Notes under the pieces: generated by a model
Seen by the model: only the letters and a program-made list of their open reading frames with translations
Database searches by the model: none
Told to the model about the DNA's origin: nothing
Source: Lachnoclostridium sp. UBA3262
GTDB lineage: Bacteria > Bacillota > Clostridia > Lachnospirales > Lachnospiraceae
Reading direction: 5' to 3'
Length of the DNA stretch: 64,000 bases
Assembly (NCBI GenBank): GCA_002362575.1
Contig: DEUM01000040.1
Location: forward strand, 57,088 to 121,087
In this document: positions 53,384 to 60,963 of the stretch, piece after piece
Layout of the letters: the number at the start of each line of letters is the position of its first letter
Position numbering within the stretch: position 1 is the stretch's first letter
Program-made: the position numbers and the translations under genes

Positions 53384-54616
53384 TTATCTCTGATTACCGG
53401 CTGCATACCCGGTAGACCATGCAATCTGTAAATTGAATCCTCCTGTCAGGGCGTCCACATCAAGAATTTCTCCGGCAAAATACAGACCGGATAGCAGTTT
53501 GGATTCCATCGTCGTCGGATTTACCTCCCCCGTCTTTACGCCCCCTCTTGTAATGATAGCTTCTTCGATATCCCGCAATCCCGTCAGCGTCAAATCAAAA
53601 TCTTTCATTTTCTCTACTATATGGATGCGCTCCTCTCTGGTAAGGCTATTTACCTTTTTATCAAAAGGGATGGCACACCGTTCCAGTAGCACAGGAATCA
53701 TACTTTTCGGAAGCAGATGTACCATAGCATTTTTGACTGACATATTTGCCGCTGTTTCAAAATCCTTTTGTACCCGCTTATCTAACTGTTCCCTTGTCAA
53801 TGCCGGTTTCATATCAATGTGCAGAAAAAGGGATTCTTTTTTCAGCCAGTCGCCAAGCAGACTGCTGGCGCTGAGCATCAAAGGGCCGCTTACCCCATAG
53901 TGAGTGAATAATATCTCTCCAAAGCCTTCGTACAATTTCTTTTTTGTCCCGGCTTTTGTAATAACTGCCGCTGCATTTTTCAAGGTAAGCCCCTGAAGGT
54001 CAGCCGTAAAACTTTCTTTTATCAAAATCCCTGTCAGCCCCGGTCTGGTTTCCTTTATTGTATGTCCTGCCCTCTCTGCCATATGGTAGCCGCTGCCGTC
54101 AGAGCCGGTTGAAGAATAGGACAGTCCCCCCGTTGCAAGAATGACCGAGTCCGCCAAAAGCTTTTCTCCATTTCTTAACCATACTCCCGTTACCCTTCCC
54201 TGTTCAAACAGAATGTCCCTGACCTCTGTATTCAGCCGGATGACAACCTCTTTCTGTTCACAGGCTTTCTGTAATGCCTTAATGACATCCGACGATTTAT
54301 CCGACATGGGAAATACCCGGTTTCCCCGTTCCACCTTCGTCTTTAAACCGAGAGAATGAAAAAAATTTATTGTATCTTCATTGCTGAAACCATAAAAGGA
54401 ACTGTATAAAAATTTTGGATTGGAAACAACATTAGAAAATAAGTCAGAAATTTCACAGGCATTGGTTATGTTACACCGCCCTTTGCCTGTGATAAATAAT
54501 TTTTTCCCGAGTTTTTCATTCTTTTCCAGCAGAGTGACGGAGTGTCCTGCCCCGGCACTCTGTATAGCCGCCATCATCCCGGCAGCACCTCCGCCGACAA
54601 CTACAATATTTTTCAT
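53384..54616 (-). CDS. HI0933-like flavoprotein (NAD(P)/FAD-dependent oxidoreductase)
   Basis: 410 residues. N-terminal FAD-binding GxGxxG as VVGGGAAGMMAA, then KKLFITGKGRCNITN and VILATGGLSYSSTGSDGSGY, and the C-terminal GGVKTGEVNPTTMES/LYFAGEILDVDALTGGFNLQIAWSTG blocks, cited here only in part. Substrate unknown for this family; cytoplasmic. ATG 54616 has GAGG upstream; the longer frame overlaps gerM. It lies just ahead of cmk, as in other Clostridia. Confidence 0.88.
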   Translation of the reverse strand: MKNIVVVGGGAAGMMAAIQSAGAGHSVTLLEKNEKLGKKLFITGKGRCNITNACEISDLFSNVVSNPKFLYSSFYGFSNEDTINFFHSLGLKTKVERGNRVFPMSDKSSDVIKALQKACEQKEVVIRLNTEVRDILFEQGRVTGVWLRNGEKLLADSVILATGGLSYSSTGSDGSGYHMAERAGHTIKETRPGLTGILIKESFTADLQGLTLKNAAAVITKAGTKKKLYEGFGEILFTHYGVSGPLMLSASSLLGDWLKKESLFLHIDMKPALTREQLDKRVQKDFETAANMSVKNAMVHLLPKSMIPVLLERCAIPFDKKVNSLTREERIHIVEKMKDFDLTLTGLRDIEEAIITRGGVKTGEVNPTTMESKLLSGLYFAGEILDVDALTGGFNLQIAWSTGYAAGNQR

Positions 54617-54635
54617 GCTAACCTCTGTGTCTCTT

Positions 54636-55124
54636 TTATTCGGAAGCATATACCTCGTTCAGTCCAAAAGACTGGTTTTTACTTTTATATGCCTTTCCGT
54701 CACATCGGAATATAACCTCACTGCAACCCTTCACATTATCTAAAAGGCTGTTCGCAAAACATTCCAATATAAGATTTTCCATTTTTTCACTACATTTTTG
54801 AATTGGTTTTCCTTTTGAGGAAAAGGATAAAATAACCTTTTTCCCCTTCTGTTTTACACTGTCTACAATAATTTCCTCCTCGTTCAGGTTTTCCAGAACG
54901 AGAGCAGCAATATATTTTCCCGATAACTTTTCTGTACTCTTTTTTACTGGTACTGGAATCAATGTCGCATTATCCGAATTGATAGAGTATATCGTCAACG
55001 TCTCCATATTATTTTTAGGGGTAGGTACAGCGGAGGGCAATGGATGTTCCTCCTCACCATCGCATCCGGACATCCCCATAATGAGCAAAACAGTAAACAA
55101 TACAATGGAAATAACTTTTTTCAT
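54636..55124 (-). CDS. GerMN-domain lipoprotein
   Basis: 162 residues. Signal peptide with lipobox (about residues 17-22, MGMSGC), then a short linker and one GerMN domain (about 65-155; NATLIPVPVKKS, ALVLENLNEE, KKVILSFSS). GerMN proteins are implicated in spore cortex and engulfment-stage wall processes when part of GerM; this single-domain lipoprotein could act in wall remodelling. AAGGAG precedes the ATG. Embedded in the relQ operon. Confidence 0.82.
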   Translation of the reverse strand: MKKVISIVLFTVLLIMGMSGCDGEEEHPLPSAVPTPKNNMETLTIYSINSDNATLIPVPVKKSTEKLSGKYIAALVLENLNEEEIIVDSVKQKGKKVILSFSSKGKPIQKCSEKMENLILECFANSLLDNVKGCSEVIFRCDGKAYKSKNQSFGLNEVYASE

Positions 55125-55127
55125 ATG

Positions 55128-55604
55128 TCATTTCTCCTTATCTAAACAATGTATTGCCAAATCAATTGCCGCACTGACTGCCTGCCTTCTGACATCCTGA
55201 CGGTCTCCGGTAAATTCATAACGCTCTACGGATACATTACCATGCAGGGAACAGCCAATATAGACAAGCCCAACCGGTTTTTCCTCCGTTCCCCCTCCCG
55301 GGCCCGCTATCCCCGTCGTTGATAATCCCATATCTGCAGAAGCAGCTTTCGCACATCCAGCCGCCATCTCAGCCGCTGTCTGCCTGCTGACTGCACCGTA
55401 CTGACCAAGGGTTTCATGACGGACACATACCAGTTCTTCCTTTGCTTCATTGGCATATGTCACAAACGCACAGTTCAGTACATCAGATACACCGCTTACA
55501 TTTACAATTGTCCCGGATAAAAGTCCGCCGGTACAAGATTCGGCTGTTGTTATTGTATATTTTTTATTTGTCAGTTTGTTGACAAGTTCTTCTTCCTTAG
55601 ACAT
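55128..55604 (-). CDS. pncC: Nicotinamide-nucleotide amidase (CinA C-terminal/PncC type)
   Basis: 158 residues consisting only of the CinA C-terminal domain: TAESCTGGLLSGTIVNVSG, FVTYANEAKEELV, and the TTGIAGPGGGTEEKPVGLVYIG signature are present. It deamidates NMN to nicotinate mononucleotide in NAD recycling. The COG1058 N-terminal domain of full-length CinA is absent, as in PncC. 6 bp after pgsA. Confidence 0.9.
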   Translation of the reverse strand: MSKEEELVNKLTNKKYTITTAESCTGGLLSGTIVNVSGVSDVLNCAFVTYANEAKEELVCVRHETLGQYGAVSRQTAAEMAAGCAKAASADMGLSTTGIAGPGGGTEEKPVGLVYIGCSLHGNVSVERYEFTGDRQDVRRQAVSAAIDLAIHCLDKEK

Positions 55605-55610
55605 TCGTTT

Positions 55611-56156
55611 TTACTTCACATCCTTCATAACATTTCGATTTTTATAAATATAATCAATCAATGAAATCACTGTCAGAATTACGGCCGCATAAATCAGCAC
55701 GTTATCAATAATCCTGAAAACCGGATGCTGAAAATTAAAAATCAAGAGAATTGACATCGCCATCTGGGCACAGGTTTTGACCTTCCCCCAATAGCTTGCC
55801 GCAATCGTGACATTCTTTTCTGCTGCTACCAGACGGAATCCACTAATGATAAATTCCCTGCTTATAATTATGATAACCACCCATGCCGGCATCTCTGAAT
55901 TTGCCTCCGCAAGAAAACATATCAAAGCGGCACAGACGAGAAGTTTGTCAGCCAGCGGATCCATAAACTTTCCAAAAGTCGTAACCTGATTATATTTCCT
56001 TGCCAGATAGCCGTCAAAGAAATCCGTTACACAGGCAGCGATAAATAACCCGCCTGCAATATAATCGGAATATGGCAATGTTTCCCACAACATGGCAACA
56101 ACAAAAAGAGGAATCATAATTACTCGTAATATTGTCAACCGATTTGGCACATTCAT
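55611..56156 (-). CDS. pgsA: Phosphatidylglycerophosphate synthase
   Basis: CDP-alcohol phosphatidyltransferase of the membrane. 181 residues, several hydrophobic segments. The catalytic motif DG(x)2AR(x)8G(x)3D(x)3D is present as DGYLARKYNQVTTFGKFMDPLAD. MNVPNRLTILR is the typical start. Directly after rimO (adjacent stop and start, GAGGAGG inside the rimO end). Confidence 0.95.
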   Translation of the reverse strand: MNVPNRLTILRVIMIPLFVVAMLWETLPYSDYIAGGLFIAACVTDFFDGYLARKYNQVTTFGKFMDPLADKLLVCAALICFLAEANSEMPAWVVIIIISREFIISGFRLVAAEKNVTIAASYWGKVKTCAQMAMSILLIFNFQHPVFRIIDNVLIYAAVILTVISLIDYIYKNRNVMKDVK

Positions 56157-57494
56157 TTATTCATCCTCCTCATCACAAATTTCACCGATTAAATCGTAGC
56201 CTCTGGCTTCCGTGACAAGCACGGTCAGAAAGGTTCCCGTCAAGAGCTCATGGGCGGCATGGAAAAATACACAGCCGTCGATATCCGGTGCGTCCCGGTA
56301 GGTCCGACCGACATAAATATCTTCCTCCGGGAGGTACCCATCTGTTATAACTTGAAGTTTTTTACCTATTCGTTTCTCATTCTGCCGGAAAATAATATTC
56401 TGCTCCGCTTCCATAATTTCATCTGCCCACTGCTGTTTTATATTTTCCTCAATCTGGTTTTCGTATTCTGCCGCCGGCGTTCCTTCTTCCGGCGAATATG
56501 GAAATACTCCTAACCGTTCAAATTCTGTCTGAGCTACAAACTGTACACATTCCTCGTGCTGTGTAACAGTCTCTCCCGGAAATCCGCTGATAAGCGTAGT
56601 GCGAAGTGTGATATCCGGCAGTATTTCCCGAATTTTTTTTATCTTTTCTGATAAATCCGCCCGGTTCGTCCTTCTTCCCATTCTTTTTAAAATGTCATCA
56701 TTACAATGCTGTATCGGCAAATCCAGATAATGGCAAATTTTTTCTTCTTTCCTCATTGTTAAAAGAAGTTCCTCTGTGATTTCCTCCGGATAACAATACA
56801 TAAGACGAATCCACCGGATTCCCTCGATTTGGCACAGCCGGTGTAACAGCTCCGGCAACGCCTTTTTACCATATAAGTCCACTCCGTATACGGTTGTCTC
56901 CTGCGCAATGAGAATCAATTCCCTCGTTCCACCTTCTGCCAGCAGGGCAGCTTCCTCTGTCAGCTCCTCCATCGGGACACTGCGGTAATCGCCCCGAAGT
57001 GACGGAATGATACAATAAGTACAACGTTTATTGCACCCCTCTGCAATTTTTAAATACGCGGTATGAGGTGATGAGGTCTGCAGCCGGCGAGTAAGTCCTT
57101 CCGGCAAATAATTTACCTCTTTCAGAATACACACATTTTCCCCTGACAGGCTTCTCTTAACCGCAGAGGCAATCTCGTCGTATGCTGTAGTTCCAACAAC
57201 GGCGTCTACTTCCGGTATCTCTTTCCGAATGTCCGCCGCATATCTCTGGGCAAGACATCCTGTGACAATTAACACACGGCAGTTTCCTGTCTCCTTTTGT
57301 TCTGCCATTTCCAAAATCGTCTCGATGCTTTCCTGCTTGGCGTCATGAATAAAACTACAGGTATTTACAATAATCACTTCTGCCTCTCTAGCATCCTCTG
57401 TAATTTCCATTTCATTTTCTAACAATAACGCCAGCATTTTCTCACTATCTACGAGGTTTTTATCGCATCCCAGTGACACAAAAAAGAGTTTCAT
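56157..57494 (-). CDS. rimO: Ribosomal protein S12 methylthiotransferase RimO
   Basis: Radical-SAM methylthiotransferase that modifies S12 Asp88. 445 residues. UPF0004 domain cysteines in SLGCDKNLVDSE, VNTCSFI and VTGCLAQRY; radical-SAM motif CNKRCTYCIIP; TRAM domain at the end. Start at ATG 57494 with GGAGG. Assignment to RimO, not MiaB, rests on the start and the ILISGFPGET-like region; good but by eye. Confidence 0.92.
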   Translation of the reverse strand: MKLFFVSLGCDKNLVDSEKMLALLLENEMEITEDAREAEVIIVNTCSFIHDAKQESIETILEMAEQKETGNCRVLIVTGCLAQRYAADIRKEIPEVDAVVGTTAYDEIASAVKRSLSGENVCILKEVNYLPEGLTRRLQTSSPHTAYLKIAEGCNKRCTYCIIPSLRGDYRSVPMEELTEEAALLAEGGTRELILIAQETTVYGVDLYGKKALPELLHRLCQIEGIRWIRLMYCYPEEITEELLLTMRKEEKICHYLDLPIQHCNDDILKRMGRRTNRADLSEKIKKIREILPDITLRTTLISGFPGETVTQHEECVQFVAQTEFERLGVFPYSPEEGTPAAEYENQIEENIKQQWADEIMEAEQNIIFRQNEKRIGKKLQVITDGYLPEEDIYVGRTYRDAPDIDGCVFFHAAHELLTGTFLTVLVTEARGYDLIGEICDEEDE

Positions 57495-57528
57495 GATTCC
57501 TCCATTCACAGGATTAAAAATTTATTTT

Positions 57529-58356
57529 TCAACCTTTTGCTTCTACGCAATTGTTCATAAGCATAGCGATCGTCATCGGCCCGACTCCGCCAGGCACAGG
57601 CGTAATGGCAGAAGCCAGCGGTTCTACCTCTTCAAAATCAACATCCCCGCATAACTTATTATTTTCATTGCGGTGAATTCCAACATCAATAACCACTGCT
57701 CCCTCTTTCACGTAATCACTGGTAATAAATTTAGGTTTCCCGATTGCCACAATTAATATGTCGGCACGTTTCGTCACTTCCTTCAGATTCTTCGTATGGC
57801 TGTGGCATATTGTCACCGTAGCATTTTCTCTCAGCATTAACATCGCCATTGGTTTTCCAACAATGTTGCTTCTGCCGACAATGACACATTCCTTTCCGTC
57901 CATCTCTATGCCGCTTCTTTTTAGAAGCTGGATAATGCCTGCAGGAGTACACGAAACAAAACCCGGCTGCCCAATGCTGAGCGCACCTACACTCTGCGGA
58001 TGAAAACCATCTACATCTTTTTTCGGCGAAATTGTCTCGATTACTTTATCTTCGTTAATATGTGCCGGGAGCGGAAGCTGTACCAGAATACCATGAACCG
58101 TATTATCATGATTCAGTTTTTCAACGAGTGCAAGAAGCTCCTCCTCGCTTGTCTCCTCCGGCAGTTCGTAAGAAAGGGAATGAATCCCTATGTACTCACA
58201 TGCTTTTTTCTTATTTCCCACATATACTGTTGAGGCTGGATCGTTTCCCACCTGAATGACTGCCAGTGTCACCTCCAGATTTTCTTTTGCCACCTTTTCC
58301 TTACATTCATCCTTTACCTGTGCGGAAATCTGTTTTCCGTCAATAATCTTTGCCAT
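57529..58356 (-). CDS. folD: FolD bifunctional methylenetetrahydrofolate dehydrogenase/cyclohydrolase
   Basis: Interconverts 5,10-methylene- and 10-formyl-tetrahydrofolate. 275 residues. The YVGNKKKACEYIGI active-site region (Tyr-x3-Lys), the GILVQLPLP, CTPAGIIQLL and VGRSNIVGKPMA boxes, and PVPGGVGPMTIAML at the end are all present. 26 bp after the alarmone synthetase gene. Confidence 0.97.
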   Translation of the reverse strand: MAKIIDGKQISAQVKDECKEKVAKENLEVTLAVIQVGNDPASTVYVGNKKKACEYIGIHSLSYELPEETSEEELLALVEKLNHDNTVHGILVQLPLPAHINEDKVIETISPKKDVDGFHPQSVGALSIGQPGFVSCTPAGIIQLLKRSGIEMDGKECVIVGRSNIVGKPMAMLMLRENATVTICHSHTKNLKEVTKRADILIVAIGKPKFITSDYVKEGAVVIDVGIHRNENNKLCGDVDFEEVEPLASAITPVPGGVGPMTIAMLMNNCVEAKG

Positions 58357-58382
58357 AATACTTCGAATCCTCTCTTCTTTCT

Positions 58383-59063
58383 TTAATTGATTTCTACAAT
58401 GCGGTCCCGTATCGCCTGCATATGGTAATCGGTCCGATTTATCACATCGGCACAGGCCCGCAGCTCATACACGATGTTTTCCGCATCCTTCACTACTTTT
58501 TTGTATTTTACCTGATGCTCCAGACTTGCCCAGAAATCCATCGCAATCGTTCGTATCTGTACTTCAACCCGAATCTGTTCTTTCCTGTCTGAAAAGAATA
58601 CCGGCACCTCCACAATCAGATGAAGGCTGCGATAACCGTTCATTTTCGGATTTTTTATATAATCCTTTGTCTTTATCAGTTTAATGTCATCCTGAGCGGT
58701 CAACATATCGGCCACTTTATAGATGTCATCAATAAAAGCACAGATTACCCTCACACCTGCCACATCGTTCAAGCCTTCCCTTACCGCTTCCACCGTAATC
58801 GGAAGTCCTTTTTTCTTGAGCTTTGTGGCGATACTGTCCGATTGCTTAATCCGGGTTTTAATAAACTCAATCGGGTTTCTCTTTTTCGTCATGGAAAGTT
58901 CATCATTCAGTACCTGCAATTTCGTTTTGACTTCCTTGATCGCACAGCTGTACATCATCATCATTTCATCAAATTCCCGATTTTCATTTTCAAATACATT
59001 ATCCATGTCCTTCGGGAGACGGACCTGCCTGATATAAGACGTTTGTAATTCTTCATCTAACAT
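58383..59063 (-). CDS. relQ: Small alarmone synthetase (RelQ-like GTP pyrophosphokinase)
   Basis: 226 residues with only the RelA/SpoT synthetase domain; no HD hydrolase, TGS or ACT domains. SIATKLKKKG, DVAGVRVICAF, KNPKMNGYRSLHLIVEVP and EVQIRTIAMDFWASLEHQVKYK are the synthetase motifs. It makes (p)ppGpp, often tuned by allosteric pppGpp in the RelQ group; RelP versus RelQ is not certain. ATG 59063 has GGAG six bases upstream; a TTG at 59075 lies ahead of that. First gene of an eleven-gene operon. Confidence 0.88.
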   Translation of the reverse strand: MLDEELQTSYIRQVRLPKDMDNVFENENREFDEMMMMYSCAIKEVKTKLQVLNDELSMTKKRNPIEFIKTRIKQSDSIATKLKKKGLPITVEAVREGLNDVAGVRVICAFIDDIYKVADMLTAQDDIKLIKTKDYIKNPKMNGYRSLHLIVEVPVFFSDRKEQIRVEVQIRTIAMDFWASLEHQVKYKKVVKDAENIVYELRACADVINRTDYHMQAIRDRIVEIN

Positions 59064-59156
59064 ACTTTTCTCCAATCTGCCACCACACCCCTCTGTGGCA
59101 ACCCCTTATCTGATTTTACGTCTCTTTTACCAATTTTACACGATAGGAATCAATTA

Positions 59157-59214
59157 GTGAAAATTTTCACAATATCCTACAATTCTATTATAAGATAATT
59201 AGTAAGAAAGTCAA
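59157..59214 (-). promoter_or_regulatory. Promoter and 14-bp palindrome ahead of the alarmone synthetase operon
   Basis: Minus strand TTGACT (59209-59214), 16-bp spacer, TATAAT (59187-59192). About ten bases past the expected start lies a perfect palindrome GTGAAAATTTTCAC (59157-59170), a candidate operator. The leader from there to the ATG (about 95 nt) shows nothing else I can name. Confidence 0.75.
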
Positions 59215-59247
59215 GTGAAATACCGGACAAGGAAAGGGTTCGCAGAG

Positions 59248-59288
59248 AAAAAGATGATACCAACCGTTTCCGGCAGTATCATCTTTTT
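59248..59288. terminator. Bidirectional terminator of the Ig-like surface protein gene
   Basis: 13-bp arms AAAAAGATGATAC (59248-59260) and GTATCATCTTTTT (59276-59288) with a 15-nt loop. T tracts on both strands. Confidence 0.9.
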
Positions 59289-59329
59289 ATGCTAAATGAA
59301 TTTATCGCAAGCAGGCTTTTATGTATCTA

Positions 59330-60115
59330 CTACCAGCGGTTAATACTCACTGTACTTTTTGCCCCGATTACCTTGGTATCCTTATTACAATAAATCGTTT
59401 TCAGGTTTGGATTGGTTGATACATCAATGGTCTTTACAGAAGTATAGCCGATAAATATTTCTTCCAATGTTGTAACACCCTTTACATTAACCTCCGTTAC
59501 CCCACGGTTGCAATCCAGTTCCAGTCTTCTCAATGCAGTAAAGCAGCTTACATCAATCTTTCCCTTAACGCCATAGTCACTGGTAGATTCATCGTCTCCG
59601 ATTCGGATTGTATCTAGTCTGCCATCATCATTCCATAGATAATATTCCGTGTTATCTATATTTGTATCAATCCTTGCTCCTGTTGCCACCAGCCTTTTCA
59701 CAAGTGCTTCCAGATTTGTCCGGTCTTCCTTAACCAACTGTTCCTTCGTCTTTGGAGTCGGTGTTGGCGTCGGTGTCGGTTTCACCTTTCCCTTCTTTTG
59801 CACCGTAACTTTACAGGTAAATTTTTTCTTTCCTACCTTAGCAGTAATCTTAGCGGTTCCCTTTTTCTTAGCCGTTACTTTTCCCTTTTTGCTTACAGAA
59901 GCCACTTTCTTTTTACTACTTGACCACTTTAGCTTTTTCTTCTGCTTTTTTGTAAGATTTTTAACGGAAAGCTTCTTTGACTCCCCCACCTTCAGGCTTA
60001 GCTTGCTCTTGCTGATTTTCGCCTTTTTGGCAGCGTCTGCAGTATTACCTCCCACACCAGTAAAAACCATAGCAGCGGTTAATACAATGGCAATTTGTTT
60101 TGTCAGTTTCTTCAT
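59330..60115 (-). CDS. Secreted Lys-rich protein with Ig-like (Big_2) domain and short repeat-like C-terminus
   Basis: 261 residues. Signal peptide (about 1-28), a bacterial Ig-like domain (about 33-108; LSLKVGESKKLSV to GTAKITAKVGKKKFTCKV) extremely rich in Lys, a PTPTPTPT linker, and a C-terminal part with LRR-like spacing (TALRRLELDCNRGVTEVNV, TTLEEIFIGYTSVKTIDVS). Such proteins are frequent and variable on Lachnospiraceae surfaces; the function, adhesion or wall binding, is a guess. Strong promoter and bidirectional terminator; monocistronic. Confidence 0.75.
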   Translation of the reverse strand: MKKLTKQIAIVLTAAMVFTGVGGNTADAAKKAKISKSKLSLKVGESKKLSVKNLTKKQKKKLKWSSSKKKVASVSKKGKVTAKKKGTAKITAKVGKKKFTCKVTVQKKGKVKPTPTPTPTPKTKEQLVKEDRTNLEALVKRLVATGARIDTNIDNTEYYLWNDDGRLDTIRIGDDESTSDYGVKGKIDVSCFTALRRLELDCNRGVTEVNVKGVTTLEEIFIGYTSVKTIDVSTNPNLKTIYCNKDTKVIGAKSTVSINRW

Positions 60116-60147
60116 GTTGTTATCCTCCCTTGTTCTATTTTTTATTT

Positions 60148-60176
60148 AGTATACTTCTGTTGGTTTATTTTGTCAA
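60148..60176 (-). promoter_or_regulatory. Promoter of the Ig-like surface protein gene
   Basis: Minus strand TTGACA (60171-60176), 17-bp spacer, TATACT (60148-60153): near consensus. Confidence 0.85.
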
Positions 60177-60224
60177 CTTCTTTTTGACAATAATATACAA
60201 ATCATTTATTCCTTGCAAAATCTA

Positions 60225-60253
60225 TTTACTTTCATGAAAAAATCCCATATACT
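60225..60253 (+). promoter_or_regulatory. Promoter of the 91-residue unknown gene
   Basis: TTTACT (60225-60230), 17-bp spacer, TATACT (60248-60253), about 50 bp before the ATG at 60303; divergent to the surface protein promoter. Confidence 0.6.
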
Positions 60254-60302
60254 AAAAAATAATTACTTACATGGAACTATTAAAAAAGAAATGAGGTTTA
60301 CT

Positions 60303-60578
60303 ATGTTTCGAATATGGGGAAAACTATTTAAAAATAATCGTCTTTTGAGGGACATGGTGTACGAAAATTCCGCCTCCTCCCTGAACCGGACAAAAAAGGT
60401 ATTTGCCGGACTGCATGAATTCTGTATGGAATTTGATTTACAGGAACCAATCTGGCTGGATAAAAATATTGATGAATTTAAACGGGTAGATAAAACACGC
60501 TTCTATCAGGATAACTTTATAGAGAGCATTGAATTTGATTATTTAGAAATTCATGTTATTGAAGAAGACGAATCATAA
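60303..60578 (+). CDS. Small conserved-looking protein of unknown function
   Basis: 91 residues: basic N-terminus (FRIWGKLFKNNRLLRD) and an acidic C-terminus (IEFDYLEIHVIEEDES). No domain is recognised. ATG 60303 has ATGAGG six bases upstream; a reading frame extends upstream to 60213 without support. It lies 84 bp before the ferredoxin gene on the same strand. Confidence 0.6.
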   Translation: MFRIWGKLFKNNRLLRDMVYENSASSLNRTKKVFAGLHEFCMEFDLQEPIWLDKNIDEFKRVDKTRFYQDNFIESIEFDYLEIHVIEEDES

Positions 60579-60662
60579 AATAATTGAAATCACTTAATTT
60601 TTGAATAAAAGTTATAAGAGTCGGAAATGCTATCTGTAAATTTCTATCAAAGGAGTGTTTTC

Positions 60663-60854
60663 ATGAAAGCATTTGTAGACCAGGATACATGTATTGCATG
60701 CGGAATGTGTGTATCTTCCTGTAATGAGGTATTTGAATTTAATGATGACGGCAAGGCAGAATCCATCGTCGATGTCGTTCCTGCAAACTTGGAGGAGGAC
60801 GCAAGGCAGGCCGCAAACAACTGCCCGGTAGACGCCATTTCTATCTCGGAGTAG
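60663..60854 (+). CDS. Small [4Fe-4S] ferredoxin
   Basis: 63-residue electron carrier. Cluster ligands CIACGMC and, near the end, NNCPVDAI, which give one [4Fe-4S] site; a fourth cysteine (SSCNE) follows the first triplet without the usual Pro, and the second triplet of two-cluster ferredoxins is missing. GGAGTG lies before ATG 60663. A hairpin terminator follows. Confidence 0.9.
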   Translation: MKAFVDQDTCIACGMCVSSCNEVFEFNDDGKAESIVDVVPANLEEDARQAANNCPVDAISISE

Positions 60855-60892
60855 TATCTATCTTTACAAAAAAATATTTAATATTGGAAAAA

Positions 60893-60940
60893 GAGAGCAT
60901 ATGCTTCCATTTCTTTCTGGACACAATGCTCTCCTTTTTT
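60893..60940 (+). terminator. Terminator of the ferredoxin gene
   Basis: 8-bp stem GAGAGCAT (60893-60900) and ATGCTCTC (60926-60933), followed by C and six Ts. On the minus strand the A run before the stem gives a tract for the aconitase-like gene as well. Confidence 0.85.
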
Positions 60941-60963
60941 ATTCACATTTTATTGCTACCATT

